DNA of 64,000 nt from Oxyruncus cristatus (GCA_013399855.1 VXAY01003155.1:936557-1000556), one strand, 5' to 3'. Counted from the first letter of the stretch, positions 24,901 through 38,169 are shown. A program made the numbers and translations. Notes: generated from the sequence alone by a model not told the origin.

Positions 24901-27900
24901 CACCCATTCATTGCAAATTATATCAGGAAAGGGATGCTGTGCCGATGACTATTTCTTACTACCCTCACGTGACATCAGCTACTGATGCCAGCAGCCTGCA
25001 CATTTCCCTCAGTGATGGCATTCAACAGCTCAGGAAACATGCTGCCTGTAAGATACAAATTTTACACATGCTGTGGCACAAGACAAAGGCACTTTTAACA
25101 ATGACCTACTGGTTAACTTTGTTCAAAATTTTGTACCTTTATGGAGTAGGAAGGCAGCTAAATCTAAAGGCCAAGCAACATAACTAGGTCACATTTACTA
25201 TGTTATAAAGTCTGCTGAGTGGTCAATTAGCTCACAGTTCCTTTCTGGGATCTGAAAAAAAGTCTAGGAAGTGAGATTTTTCACCACCAACAATAAATCC
25301 AGGACAGCCTCAGTGATCAGAAATTATCATGGTGGTAAACTCCTACATTCACCGCAACTTCCACAGGCTGAAACTCTGTTTTCCTATTCATACAAGTGTT
25401 GGTGCTAGCAGAAAGATTTCAGTTAAAGGTAAGTATTCTTTCAGATACTTACAATGGAAGTTTTTTTGGTGGGATTATTGACAGAAATCTCTGAATGCTA
25501 ATTCTAGAAGTATCTAGAAAAAATTGCTGAAGCATGTGTGTGTGTGTGAAGGAAAAATTACAATAACAATGAAAATAAATATTTAAGAGACATTTGAAAG
25601 TGAAGCTCCCACCTTTAGCACGATTTCTTCCTCTTTTTGTTCAGAGACTAAAACTAGAAAGCTTCTAAGTCACTGAATGGAGCCCTTTGCTTCTGCAGAG
25701 ACCGCTTTATCTAGCTCCCTTCAGAAACAAGGAGAGCTTTCTATTAATTTACTCTTCCACGTTCTCCCATTGGAACACAGTCCCAGAAGTTCTGACAGCT
25801 GGAAACCTTATTGTGTTTTCTCTCTAAGTGGATTTTGGCATCAGTCCTTGTTCTTTAAATGTATTATATCTTTAAATGGTTCTTTTCCCTCATTGGTATA
25901 TACATCCTTATATATTTGTAGACACCAATCGTATTTCTTTACAGCCTCAAAAGCCAGGCTCAAAAGACTGTTGTCAAAAGATAAGGCTTTCCATTTTCTT
26001 GATAATATTTGTTTCTCAAATATCTTGCAATGTAGAATTATCTGATGCGTTTTAATGAACATGAGGCCTAGTGCATTTCTTTTGTCCATGAGGTACCCTT
26101 TTATCTTGTTGGATTATAGCTTTGGTAAACCCATACTGCATTTCAACCTGCTTAAACTTTATATCTAAATTTTTATCTTGTCCTTCAAAATCTTTCATAA
26201 ATTCTTCCTTTCACCATTTCATAATCAAATAGTATCACACTTGTTAGTTTTCTTCTAAAAGTATCAAAGCTTTTAATTTCACATACAGTTCTTTCAGAAA
26301 TCTGAGAGGGAAGTGATTCTGCCCTCATCAGACAAACACAGTGGGTTCCAGTGAGAGCATCTTGTAAATTCTTGAGAGCAATGATGGCCTTTTTTCATAC
26401 AAACCTACTGCACACAGCAAAAAAGCTGACCCAGTCAGGATATGGCCTCTGATAAGTAAAAGAGTATTAACAGTGAGAGACTTTTTTTGCACATCAGGTA
26501 CATCAGAGTTTGATGCCACTAGTATGCTTACACAGGAATATGTTAAAGAGAAAGCATAATGGCAGAAAAAATATTTTATAAATGAGATTGAACTGGAAAT
26601 CTGATACCCAAAAATGCATGTCATGCGTCGTGCTATACTGAACTGATCAGATGTCCAGTAATTCAGGAACTGTTCAGAAATAATTTAGTCCATCCTTTTA
26701 TACTAAAGAGGTTTTGTGACACGATAAATGGAAAGTAATGGTTAATTTTCAGAACAAACCAACAGACACCATCAACTTTCCACTATCATCTTCGTACTTT
26801 TAAGAGGAGAAAAAATGCAGGCAGCCACTGATTGGGCTAGAAGAATGTGATACTAAAATGACCTTTTTCTCCTCATACATTTTTGCATATTGATATTCTT
26901 GGGTATACTTGTGCAGTGGATTTGCAGAATTAAAGAATTTGTTATTTTTTAAAAAGGAAAGAGTCAACTCTTCAATGGCTAATTGGTCAAGCTGATTGAA
27001 TGGATAGATTCCTCAGCAGGGGCTGTTGATCCGAGGAAGAGAGTTTCCTTTTCTTCTGGTTCTTTAGCCAGAAAAGCCCCTTATGTATATTCAGGTCTCA
27101 GTAGAAATATTTCTAAGAAACTCGAGAAAGACATAATAGTTTGCAAATGAAGCTTTAAAATTTCAAAACACAGTTTTCGATGGCAATGAGTTTTGTACAT
27201 CCCTGGCAAAAATCTTTTGATTTCAGTGGTGGGGCATCAGGGAGAGATTTAGCGCAGAAGGAGAAAGAATTTGAACATCAGTGCTTTCATAACATCACTG
27301 AAATACAGGTTGACTTGGTATAACAATGAAGACTGTTATGCTTCACAACCTATGTGATTAGGTCTTTGTCTTTTCATATCATTACCTGCACAGTCCCTTA
27401 ATAAATATTTTTTCTAATACATCTAAGATGAAGAGATTGTCATGGACTTTGCTGCCTTTAGTGCAGTTTCTTCAGGTGAAAATAAAGAACACTCAGTTGC
27501 AATTCTTAGTACTATATAATTACAAATCATATTTACTAGAAAACTCAATTTAAATAAACCTATAGATAGCTACTTTTTGGCAAAGGAATTTTTATGGGCA
27601 TGTTTTCTAGTTAATGAGTTACGTTGTGTTTTATTTATATATAGTTTTCAACAGTTACCAACTGCTTGATTTATGTATTCGGTATTGAGAAATTATTATT
27701 TCAACCATTTTGCTGTACATCACATGCTAAGTTCCCAATTAATAAATGTAGTTGACACAGGTAACAAACAAATGACATAGGTGACTTGGCTCAGATGATA
27801 ACAATATACTAATTCTTTCTGTAGAATAACTATATTACATACTAATGGTGGTTTTTTTTAGAAAGAATGGGTAGTAAAGAAATGTGCAAGTGAGCCACTT

Positions 27901-29871
27901 TGAGCAAATATATATTTGACTATATAAAGCTCCAGTCATAATTAAAATAGGGTTTTCCAGTACACCAACAGAAAGAAGACAGAATGTTATACAGTTGTTG
28001 GCCATTTTTAGTTTTGAAACTTCCCTTCCCTCCAGCACTGATCCATAATGTCTTCTTATGAATAAGGCTGAAGTGGTTCTTGTGACAATCGTAAGGGAAA
28101 AAAACCCTTATTGCTGTCATTGAAGAAGCAAAATTAATGAGAGAATTGACAGAAAATGAAACATTTCCTCAACACCCCTTCTTATCTTCTTTAATAGGTA
28201 TATTTGCAGTAACAGTGGTTATATGAAGAACACTATTTTCTTGATTAGTGGTCTATAGGACTAGATATTGCTACAGCTGGTGTTTCTAAGACTGATCTGC
28301 ATTTGACCTAATCATTCAGATCCCCTGTGGTACTTTGCTTTGTCTTAATGACTCTGCTGCTAGATGGCCTGCCTTGCTTGGGGAGGATGTTTTTTCTTTT
28401 TTTCCCATCTGTATTACATGTTAGGTGTTGGAAGTGGGCAGGAAAGGTCCACGTTTCAACTCCAAACCTTTGCCATCATTTTCCCTCCACTGCCTCTGTA
28501 GTTATTTGCAGTTAATGGCTCTAACAGTCTGAATATCACTGCTCTAGTAAGGAACAGCCTCTCAGTACTGGTTCAACTCAGCGGCTGATTGTTCTGTCAT
28601 ACACTATCATGATTCCTTCACTACATGTCAAGATGCTGCTACAAAATGAATGCTCTAATTCACAATGAAAGTTACAATCACAAGACAAAATGGAAATGAT
28701 AATTCGACACCGACAGATCCCCAAACTGGCATTGGCTGTGCAGAATTTCTCCTGCCTCCTTTTTTCAACTATCTCCTTTTTGTTACAAGGACAAACTTTG
28801 GCATAGCCAGTCACTGTTATTTACGGATTACCTGTGGGTGATACAGCACTGAGGCAGAAGGTGGAAGCCATTCCCTGTTTGGCATCTGAGTGATTGTAAC
28901 AAAGAAAATTATGGTGTTTGAATGCTTTTTCCATTAATGTCACAAACATGACAGTCATTTTTAGACCAGAATTCACTAAAAAACAGAAATAAATTTTTTT
29001 AAAAACCTGTTAACATTAGTTTAAATTTTAGAAGGCTAAATGCGTACACTGATATATTTTGAGGGTGTAATTACAATCATGTTGTCTGACTTCTTGCACA
29101 AAAAAGGTCAGACATTTCATTCAGTTTTCCCATAGCAGACAATAACCCACAGAGGCATAACAGATTTTCTTTAGGAAACACACCCATTTTGATTTAAAGA
29201 TTCCAAGCAATGAAAAAAATTACTGTATTCCTTGGAAAAATGTTGCAAGAGTGAATTGTCCTCACCATCAAAAATTGCCTTTTACTTCCAGTTTGCACTT
29301 TACTGACTTCTACCTTCAATCACTGGACATTATGCTTCTGCCTGCAAGATGAAGCAGTGCTCTAAAACAAGTTCTTTTTAGATAATAACAGACCATAGAC
29401 ATGTGCTTTGCCTTCCTTTAGCTTCTGTGATACTTCCAATAAGCAATTTTCCTAATAGAATGATGAAATGAAAAAGTGAGTTGTGATCAAATACAATGAA
29501 ATAAATTGTATTTCTGATTACTATTTACAAACATGCTTACCAAAGAAACAGCTCAAATGGTTAGGCTAGCCAGTAAGCAACTCAAATCTTACCTTATGTT
29601 TGAGAGTAAATTATTTTCTTGAATATTATATGATCTTCATTTAACTGTTTTTTTAAGGGTTGTTCACTGCTCAAAACTCATGTTTAATTTACTATAAGGT
29701 GCAGAAAAAAAGAAGCTTGAAATATTTTTCTTTTTTTTTTTTAACTAGCAAAACTTATCAGTTTGCAAAGAGAGAATATGCATATAAAATAAATGTTTGC
29801 GTTGGATGACTTGACGGCTTCTAATTAAAGTCTTAGTATTCCCAAAACATAAAATCTTTAAATAAATTATC
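21993..29871. other. Unique AT-rich non-coding DNA
   Basis: Nearly 8 kb without a recognised transposon, RNA gene or gene. Simple A-rich tracts (about 23660-23673, 23769-23786), a short TG run at about 25536-25548 and an 8-base-arm palindrome GCTAAAAT-ATA-ATTTTAGC at 22611-22629 are present. The 122-codon frame at 25677-26045 has no recognisable domain and overlaps an equally open minus-strand frame (25841-26089). Confidence 0.55.
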
Positions 29872-29926
29872 TTTTTTTTGGTTGGGTTTTTTTGTTTGTT
29901 TGTTTGTTTTGTTTTTTTTTTTTTTT
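29872..29926. repeat. T-rich low-complexity tract with TTTG units
   Basis: T8, GGTTGGG, T7, four TTTG-type units and a closing long T run. A single undetermined base lies about 35 bases downstream at 29963, which suggests sequencing difficulty here. Confidence 0.9.
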
Positions 29927-29962
29927 GTAATGAGATTTCCATAAATACTTTGAGAAAATTAA

Positions 29963-29963
29963 N
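29963..29963. other. Single undetermined base (N)
   Basis: One isolated N in AAAATTAANTTGTAAT, just downstream of the low-complexity tract. It is a base-calling ambiguity, not a scaffold gap. Confidence 1.
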
Positions 29964-31845
29964 TTGTAATGGAGGGAGGCAGATATTGTAGTGCTGGTAT
30001 CTCTTATACAGTGACTTGTTCAGAGGATGTCCGATGTAGAAGGCTTCCTAGATGATCAATCAAAAATGGTTTCCAGATGTGTTCTTTGGTTTTATCATGG
30101 CTTAAATCATCCACAAAGAAAACCCAATTCCTTTGCTAAAGTAAGAAGTAGGAGCAAATGTATAAGAATATAAGTAAAATTATTTGAGAGCAAAACTTTT
30201 CTTTCTGTTCTGTAGAAGATTTTGATATCACAGGTTTCAACAATATGGTATTTAATTTCTCCGCTTCTACTTATAGTAGGATTGTTGAAGATTAACTCTT
30301 ACCAGCTAAAAAACTTGCAAGCATACAACTAAGTGACCTACACCTTTAGTTGTAAAACTTATATACCTTCATCAACCCTGAATCTTCTTGCCAGGTATCA
30401 AGGTCTAACTTTGCATTCATACACTGAGAGGTTCACTAAATTTTCTGCCTTTTATATATTGTATTTATTGTATTGAACTCATCTTGCAGTTTATGTTTAT
30501 TACACTGAGTAATATGATGTCACTTAGCCCCTCCAAATGGTCTTAGTTATACCACAAACAAAGTCAGCTCTGGTATAATCTGTATTAATATTTGTCTCTA
30601 AAAAGAAGATCTAAGATTCTGTATGGATAATAAAGGGTTTGTGGAAGGAAGTCGGACATCCATATGAACATTCAAATAAAGGTCTGGGAATCTGAAGAGC
30701 AGTGGTTAAGTTAACTTTGTAAAACACTAGATAAAGAAAAGGTGAAGGAAATTTGCTAAAGAAATGTTTCAGGCATTCATCTCTTTTACTGGTTTTGTAT
30801 TGTATGCTTTTTGTGTCCTGGATAAAATTTTTAGGAAAAAAAAATCAGGACTCAATCTCTTCCTTCCTCTCCAGTTGCAAGTATGTTGTCCAAGTATCAT
30901 TTGACTTGTGAGGTACATAAACAGTGTTGAACCGTTTACATAGCACACTCAATTCTGTTTTCTTTCTTACTATCAAAAAGGACAATGAAGGAAACTAGGA
31001 GAGAGAGTTCTGGAGTACAATTATGAAATTTGACATATTAATAATATTCATGACACAGGTCTTTTATATCAATAATCTTAGTACTTCTTGACTTAATTTT
31101 TGTACAGTATTGTAGGAGATATTTTCAAACTTAGTTTTAACGTCTCATTCTTACGCCTTTGTACTATAGATTACACCTCTGTTTCCCTAATTTTTTAGAG
31201 ACCTAAGCTAGAAGGGCTTTAAAATGTATCCAAAGACTACTTTAATTGATATTTGGTTTTCACGTTTCCTGTTTAATTTCCAATACATTCGTGGGGTTTT
31301 TTTGATAAATAGTTTGCCAAACGATTTTTTTGAAACTATTGTGGGTATTTGGCAGTAATTCAGATATTTTTAAAGAATTGTTATCAGAGATTAGATAGGT
31401 ATAATACACAGGTAACTTTTTTTATCTAGGATATACATTTCCCTTGCCTGAAGTTTCACTGCTGGCACATCCCTACTCCAAATGTTTATACAATATCATC
31501 TGAAATTATGGTTTCTGTTTACATTCAGACTGCCAATCAAACATGATTCCACAGACAACAGTAATTAGCTGTGTTACCCAATTAGAAAGGAGAGGAAAAT
31601 ATCTTGTTGGCACTCACAGTATTACTTGACAGGCCGTTTGAATATAATTTCTATTTTGAAAAGGTTTGTGTTGAAAAAAAAAAAAAGATTTTCAATAACT
31701 AATGAAGTACTGTAGAGGTTTTTTCTTTAAGGTTGAAAAGTTATTAAAAAAGAATTTAAACTATTCATTGTCAATCAGCAATCTGAAAGCATAGATTGCA
31801 TTATATTTTACCATTATATTATCATTCCTGTCCATCTGTGACTTC
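29964..31845. other. Unique AT-rich non-coding DNA
   Basis: No recognised repeat or gene, and no open frame above about 60 codons in this interval. Confidence 0.55.
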
Positions 31846-31850
31846 ATAGT
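31846..31850. repeat. Probable 5' target-site duplication of the 31851 LTR
   Basis: ATAGT here corresponds to ACAGT at 32409-32413, four of five bases. With TG…CA termini this suits a 5-base duplication of an ERVL-type insertion. Confidence 0.5.
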
Positions 31851-32123
31851 TGTGCTGATTTTGGCTGGGGTAGACTTTATTTTCTTTACACTGGCTAGTA
31901 TGGGGCCATGTTTTGGATTTGTGCTGAATACAGGGTTTATAATGTAGAGATGGTTTTGTTATTGTTAAGCAGGGATTACACAGATCCAAGGCTTTTTCTG
32001 CTTTTCGTACTGCCCCAGTTGTGACGAAATTGGGGATGCATGGGAGGCTGGGAGGACCACAACCAGGACAGGTGACCCCAGCTGACCAAAGCTGTATTCC
32101 AGACCATATGACATCATGCTCAG

Positions 32124-32130
32124 TATATAA
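32124..32130 (+). promoter_or_regulatory. TATA box of the 31851-32408 LTR
   Basis: TATATAA in CAGTATATAAAGTGGGG, at the expected U3/R boundary of a plus-strand LTR. Activity unknown. Confidence 0.6.
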
Positions 32131-32312
32131 AGTGGGGAAGAAGAAGCAGGAAGGGGAGACATTTGTAGTGAAGGCATTTGTCTTCCCAAGTGACGGTTAC
32201 CCATGATGGAGCCCTGCTTTCCTGGGGATGGCTGAACACCTGCCTGCCCATGGGAACCAGTGAATTAATTCCTTGGTTTGCTTTGTTTGCATGTGCAGCC
32301 TTTACTTTCCCT

Positions 32313-32318
32313 ATTAAA
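32313..32318 (+). terminator. Polyadenylation signal of the 31851-32408 LTR
   Basis: ATTAAA in CCCTATTAAACTGTC, in the R-region position. It is a common variant of the canonical signal. Confidence 0.55.
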
Positions 32319-32413
32319 CTGTCTTTATCTCAGCCCACGAGTTTTTCTAGCTTTTACCTCTCTGATTCTGTGTGGTACTTGTTGGCTGGCTGGGGTTAAA
32401 CCACGACAACAGT

Positions 32414-34484
32414 AATGGACAACTCTCTCTATATCCCAGAAGAACTTTTTTTAAAGAATATAATTTTGCAATTTTTCAAACAGTACATGTTCAAGATTTT
32501 GGGACAAGCTTGATTCAGATTTAAAAAGTGGACGACTAAAATGTTGACAGAAACTGCATGTACCAGAAATATGGGTAGCTTGTTTAACTTCAAAATTTTG
32601 GACATAATGCTGAAAAAATATAAGATTTTTGTAATTGAATTTAGGAGAAAAGTAATTTTTCAATTTAAAGGAAGCTGGATGTTCATTTACAGTTTTTTCT
32701 CTAAACCACATATCTGCTGAGGATTTTTTTTTACAGTTCATTGTTCTAAGACCTGTAGCCATAAGGACTTAAATATAAGTAACTTGTAAAATTAAATTGT
32801 TCTCTTTTTGTTTTTGAAGCAACATTTTTACCATCTTTGAAATTAAACCAGAGTGCTGAAAAAAAAGTAGAAGGTTTTTTATGTTTTAAAATGCCTGTCT
32901 TAACCATTTTGGGGAATTTGGTAAAGAGCAAAAATTTTATTGACAGGATGTTTGGTACCAGTACTATTGAGTCATTTATGAGACTTGCTTGTGCAGTGTT
33001 TTTTACTGGAGACATCACAAGAGGACATCATTCTATTCATTTTTATCCTGAGGGTTCCACTAAGATTTTCTGAGGCTCATTGAAATTTAGCACAGTGCTT
33101 AATTTTTAACATACAAATCCTTATTTTAAACATATGAATAATCTAAAAGTATATATAGGTCACACAGAAATTAAATCAATTTGGGGCTTTTTGTTCCTAT
33201 CAAATATTACTTTCTAATATAGCATTTAAACTAGGGATATACTTACCAGAAGACTCTCAGAAAAGCTTAACTGAGTTGCCTAAGCATGTGGATTTAGGCC
33301 TCAGTTTAAAGTGCCTTTGAGTCCTTCAGAGAAACAAGGTGGTCTTACTGCTGAAAAGCTTCAAAAGTATTTTAGATTTCAGAGAGCATATTCACACAAT
33401 TGTAAAGCCCTTTACATAACAAGCTTTACATTCACACCTTTCAGCTATTTTGGTTTAACTTTCCCAAGTTGCCCAGGTTGACATGCCCCAAATTCATGTA
33501 TGTCTGTGTAAGGTGTAAGTTTGTTGCTGGTTTTACAACGTTGCTTTGACAAATCATGAAGAGAGCAAATCTTCTTTAAATGCCCATTTTAAAACCAGGT
33601 TCAAACCTATCCAAAGATATTTTGATTTTCTTAGTATTTCCTAATTAGCAGCAACTTTATCCTTTGTCATAATTGTTATAATTAGGAGTAAGATTTGGAT
33701 TCTTTTCCAAAGGAAAACAATACTATGATGTCTTACTTACTGCCTGGACAATGCACTATTAATTCCAATGAAGTCTTCTTGACATTAAAATGGATCTGCA
33801 CTGAAGGGCAAACCACCACCTCCATAGGCATCCAGACTGCATCACGGTCTAATCCATTATATTGTACACTTAAAGGTGTCTACCATTGTTGGATTGCTAA
33901 AACATTCAACCATAAAAAAATGTCCATATGAAAAGCTGGTTTAAATTTCATGCATTTTTACTTACAAAATGTCTGGTTAGATGAGCATAAGCTTCTGTGA
34001 AAGAAATCCTTTTGGAGCATGAATATGTAAGAAGCTATGAAAATTACATGAACAGCAGTTTCTCTATTACCTTCTCTGTATTCTTTGCTGCTAGGTGAGT
34101 TTTAGACTCATGTAATTTGCAAATATCATTAAAATTCTTTTCAAAGTTTTATGGCATCTCATATTAGTAAATAAGAGCACTACCTTGCTTCTTGATGTAA
34201 AAACACGTGCATAACCGGTTTCCCAGATGAGGAAAAAGATAGCTTAGTGGACAATAAAGTATCAGCTGTGAACTTACTGTACATATGTAAATTACTCATC
34301 CTGGGGTATATTTTCAAAAGAAATGTGAATAGACGCATATCCACAGCTTTGATTATTAGTTAGTGGGATTTCTACAACTGCCTTCCATTTGTGCTTTAGA
34401 AAATTACCCTCTAATTATCTGTCATAAAAATCTGCTTTATTTCCTTATTTATTTGTTTGTTTCCTAATGTGTAAAGTAGCAGCT
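32414..34484. other. Unique AT-rich non-coding DNA
   Basis: No recognised repeat or gene. The 103-codon minus-strand frame at 32451-32762 and neighbouring frames show no known domain. A B-box-like decamer at 33598-33607 lacks an A box upstream. Confidence 0.5.
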
Positions 34485-34640
34485 CACAGAGCATCTTAGA
34501 ATGGCATGGCTTGGAAGGGACCTTGAAGATCATCTAGTTCTAACCCCTCTGCCATGGGCCTGGACACCTTCCACTAGACCGTGTTGCTCAAAGCTCCATC
34601 AACCTGGCCTTATATGTTGAAATACTTCCCAGTGAGAGAA
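34485..34640 (-). mobile_element. CR1 LINE 3'-end fragment, minus strand
   Basis: The plus strand reads GCTTGGAAGGGACCTTGAAG, then ATCATCTAGTTCTAACCCC, GCCATGGGCCTGGACACC and TTGCTCAAAGCTCCATCAAC. This is the reverse complement of the well-known CR1 3' end, so the element lies on the minus strand with its tail at about 34485. The right boundary is approximate because similarity fades after the CAACCTGGCCTT segment. Confidence 0.9.
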
Positions 34641-35394
34641 AATAATTCTGAATTAGGTTTCTCAGCCTTTGCAGATGATTTTGCAATAATATTTTCTATT
34701 TCCTGTGATTAGAATTATAATACTAGCAAATTATTGAGTAACTGAAGAAAACAAGAACTTTTACCATGGCAGAGAAAGTATTATGTATAAAAGGACATGA
34801 CTGAGTTTTTTAATTAATATTGTTTGTATTGGACTGGAATTTTTAAAAAATATGCTATGAAATACTGTCCCATTTTATTATAAATGTGGTATAATGTGAT
34901 CTAGAGGTATAAAAATAATATATTCTAGTTTTAAATGTTATGGATGTGAAAGATAATGCACATATACATGTCTTACAATGCTGATCTGCCCTAAAAAGCC
35001 AATAGAAAAGTACATTACATTCAATATTATTGTTTATTCCAGATAAATGGACAAACTGAGAAGTTTTTATATTTGTCAATGATAGACAATATTATGATTT
35101 TTTTTTTTTTTATTCCTCAGGGTTCTATAAAGGTATTATTTGTTAATGGGATAAAAAATTCAGACTTAACACTGCATCAACATGGACAACGTTCCTAATG
35201 CTGAGGTTATTCACAGAAAAAAGCAAGCTCTAGTTGCCAAAATGCCTAGGAACGTTTCCACTTGGGGAGAAGTTACTTTATTTTTTTTCCCCTACTGATC
35301 TCCAATTCCTTTTCTTCTTCCCAAAAAGGTAAAGGATTTATATCAAAAAGCCAGCTGAGATCTACAGCCATATAGATGTATGCATAGAAAATTC
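34641..35394. other. Unique non-coding DNA between two CR1 copies
   Basis: AT-rich, with a T run at about 35099-35113. No gene or repeat is recognised. Confidence 0.5.
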
Positions 35395-36777
35395 TTGTGG
35401 AGACACGCTGACCCTGTTTGTCAGCCTCCCAGCTTCAATGCATTAATGTCACAACTGATATTGTCCTCATTTTCAAGAAGGGCAAGAAGCAGGACCCTGG
35501 AAACTACAGGCCTGTCAATCTCACTTCAGTGCCTGGTAAAGTTATAGAGAAGATTATTCTGGGAAGTGTTGAAAAACACTTGAAAGACAACACAGACATT
35601 GGTCACAGCCAGCATGGCTTCAGGAGAGGAAAGTCCTGCTTATCCAACCTGATTTCCTTCTATAACATGGTAATCCACCGAGCTGATCAAGGGAAGCCAA
35701 CTTTTTGGATTTCAGTAAAGCTTTCAATACTGTCTCTCCCAGGATCCTTCCGGACGAAATGTCCAGCACACAGCTGGATAAACACATCATGTGGTGGGTG
35801 AGCAATTGGTTCAGGGGTCAAGCACAGAGGGTAATAGTGAATGGGGTAACATCAGACTGGTGACCTTTCATTAGTGGGGTTTCACAGGGCTCCATCTTTG
35901 GCCCTGTGCTCTTCAACAGCTTCATAAATGACTTGGACACAGGACTGAAAGGAATATTGAGCAAGTTTGCAAACGACATAAAACTCGGAGGAGCTGTTGA
36001 ACCCCTTGAAGTCAGGGACGCCCAGCAGAGACCTCAACAAATTAGAGGACTGGACAATCACCAACCCCATATGAAGTTCAGCAAGGGAAAGTGTCGGATT
36101 CTGCACCTGGGATGGGGCAACCTGGTATATTCATACAGACCGGCAAATGAGATGCTGGAAAGAGTGTCATGGAAAGGGACCTGAGCGTCCTGGTCCAAGT
36201 TGAATAAGAGTGAGCAGTGTCCTGGCAGCCAGAAGGACCAACCATGTCCTGGGGGCATCAGGCAAAGCATCACCAGTCGGTCAAGGGAGGGGATTGTTCC
36301 GTTCTGCTCTGCACTGGTGCAGCCTCACCTTGAATATTGTGTGCAGTTTTGGGCACCACAATAGAAGAAAGATATTAAGGTATTGGAGAGCATCCAAAAG
36401 AGCGCAATGAAGATGGTGAAGAGGGAAAGCTGTATGAGGAGGGGCTGAGGTCACTTGGTCTGTTCAGCCAAGGAGAGGCAGGCACTGATCTCTTCTCTGT
36501 GGTGATCAGTGACAAAAAATGAGCGAATGGCCTGAAGTTGTGTCAAGGAAGGTTTAGGTTCGATGTTACTTCACCCAGAGGATGATTAGGTGTTGGAACA
36601 GCTCCCAAGGGAACTGGTTACAGCACCAAGCCTGACAGAGTTCAAGAAGCATTTGGACAACACTCTCAGGCACATGATGTGACTCTTGGGAATGGTCCTA
36701 TGTAGGTCCAGGAGTTGGACTCGATGATCCTTGTGGGTCCCTTCCAACTCAGCATATTCTGTGATTCTGAGATATGA
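35395..36777 (+). mobile_element. CR1 LINE, 5'-truncated, retaining RT region and 3' end
   Basis: A plus-strand CR1 retrotransposon of about 1.4 kb. It opens inside ORF2, passes through the reverse-transcriptase region, then the typical C-terminal segment (TGTGTGCAGTTTTGGGCACC near 36339) and the 3' end (GTTGGACTCGATGATCCTTG, CCCTTCCAACTCAGCATATT, CTGTGATTCTGAG). The 5' boundary is approximate: clear similarity begins by 35459. It is frameshifted and stop-interrupted, so it is a dead copy. It lies head-to-head with the minus-strand fragment at 34485. Confidence 0.95.
35459..36400 (+). pseudogene. Decayed CR1 ORF2 reverse-transcriptase domain
   Basis: ORF2 of CR1 encodes an endonuclease and a reverse transcriptase that copies the element's RNA at the target site; only RT remains here. 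Visible motifs in order are GNYRPVNLTSVPGK from 35499, HGFRRGKSCL at 35613-35642, DFSKAFNT at 35708-35731, and the catalytic block FAND at 35966-35977. The family normally has the two-aspartate form (F/Y)ADD, so one catalytic aspartate has become asparagine. A frameshift separates HGFRRGKSCL from DFSKAF at about 35700, and an in-frame TGA at 35861-35863 lies between DFSKAF and FAND. More shifts follow. The domain cannot be functional. Confidence 0.92.
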
Positions 36778-38169
36778 CAAGAAAGCCCAGGCAGCATAAA
36801 AATGTAGATGAATTAGCTAGTTGGTCACTTCTGGTTTAGTGGCCAGATTCTCTTCTGCAGAACTGCGGCAGAGTCTAGCTGGTGTTCCTATCCGTCTTCT
36901 TTTCCTCCTTCCCCCAGTGTGGCCAAACCTTGCTCCCGAAGAAGTGGACTACCAGGGAGTTGGCACCTCTTCCTGCAGATATAGTTATAATCCTTTATGT
37001 ATGATCACTGTGGGGAAGAGTATCGAGAATTACAGTACATAAATTCCAAACAATTGAATTGTTAATTAAAAACTAATGCTAAGGACATATGGAGGAAGGA
37101 AGATAAAAAGTCAGGACATTGGTAATGCATTCATGTTATAGCCTGCAGTATACCATTTCTAAATGCTATATTATATATATAATTGTCCTTCCTGTTTTCC
37201 AGATCTATCTATTGTGTTTATGGTTTCAGAGATTCACCAGATGTAATCCAAGAACTCAGACATCTCTTAGACTCCTTTATCAGCTCTTTTGGGAGCTTTT
37301 TTTTGCCAATATTTGAGGACAAAATGTGTTTAAATCCTGGAGAAACCCATAATAAGATATGGGTTGCAAACACTTAGTCGAGAACCCATATGTAAAAGAT
37401 GCACAGGGAGGGAAGATGAAAGGGGGGAAACATACCATATAGTATTGGGAAATAACAAAGAGGAATCCTGTGAAATATGCTTGTTCTAGGCCACAGGAAT
37501 AGTAATCGGGAAAAAATAATGCTGGAACAAAACAATTAAAAATTCCTTTTTGTGCCTGTTTTGAAAAAAGTTATTAAGTGTACAGTGACTGAAGTAAAAA
37601 GCATATTACAATGTTTATCTTGCAAAATTGCTGTAAACTGCTGAAAGATTTTCTGTAACCTAAAAGCCAGTATTCTCTAATGTATATATTTGTTTTTCTT
37701 CATGTCATATAACCCAGCATAACCTGATGGTAGATTATTTATAAGCTGTTTTTGAGAAGGTAGCAGCAGTAAGAAAGAGTAGACAGTAATTCTTAACTTC
37801 GAGCATGTGATCTTTTTTAGGGCGTATCAGGGAAAGTATTTCCAGGGATGGTATATGTATAGCTTCAAGTGTACATCGAGGTACATACTAAAAGACATAA
37901 ACTTGTACAGAGCAGAAGGAATTCAGTTCAGCTCAGCCAGCCAAAATACAACAGACTGAACACGAAAGTACTGAGATTTTTTAGATGCATAATGTTCTTA
38001 CAAATGGCCCATGCTGTGCTAATAAAACTATTGTGACTGGGAGCTTTTGCAGTGAGAACTGACAGATGAAGCAGTTAAGTACTTTTTCAGACAAGCTACT
38101 ACAGTAAATCATTAAAGCACACAATCATCCTTCATCAGTCTGCGATTTGTTTTATAGCAATTGCAAATC
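36778..38169. other. Unique AT-rich non-coding DNA
   Basis: No recognised repeat or gene. Overlapping open frames of 64-73 codons near 36821-37377 show no known domain. Confidence 0.5.

Larger units (their letters stand above)
31851..32408 (+). mobile_element. Solo LTR of a passerine-type endogenous retrovirus
   Basis: This 558-base LTR begins TGTGCTGATTTTGGCTGGGG and ends GGGGTTAAACCACGACA. The terminal bases pair as a short inverted repeat (TGT…ACA). A TATA box (TATATAA, 32124-32130) is followed about 185 bases later by ATTAAA (32313-32318) and then a CTCAGCCCACGAGTTTTTCT segment, giving plus orientation. No retroviral coding sequence follows, so this is a solo LTR. It is the best-preserved of three related LTRs in the window (with 12835-13070 and, more distantly, 56663-57176). 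Short frames on both strands inside it are incidental. The passerine attribution rests on my recognition of the 3' end and is not a search result. Confidence 0.88.

Noticed and set aside
25677..26045. 122-codon plus-strand open frame
   Set aside because: No known domain, and an equally open minus-strand frame overlaps it at 25841-26089.
33598..33607. GGTTCAAACC, a tRNA-like B box
   Set aside because: No A box at the right distance upstream and no cloverleaf-forming sequence, so neither a tRNA gene nor a tRNA-derived SINE.
36058..36410. Open frames on both strands within the CR1 copy
   Set aside because: Shadows of the decayed CR1 ORF2 and its reverse strand, not separate genes.
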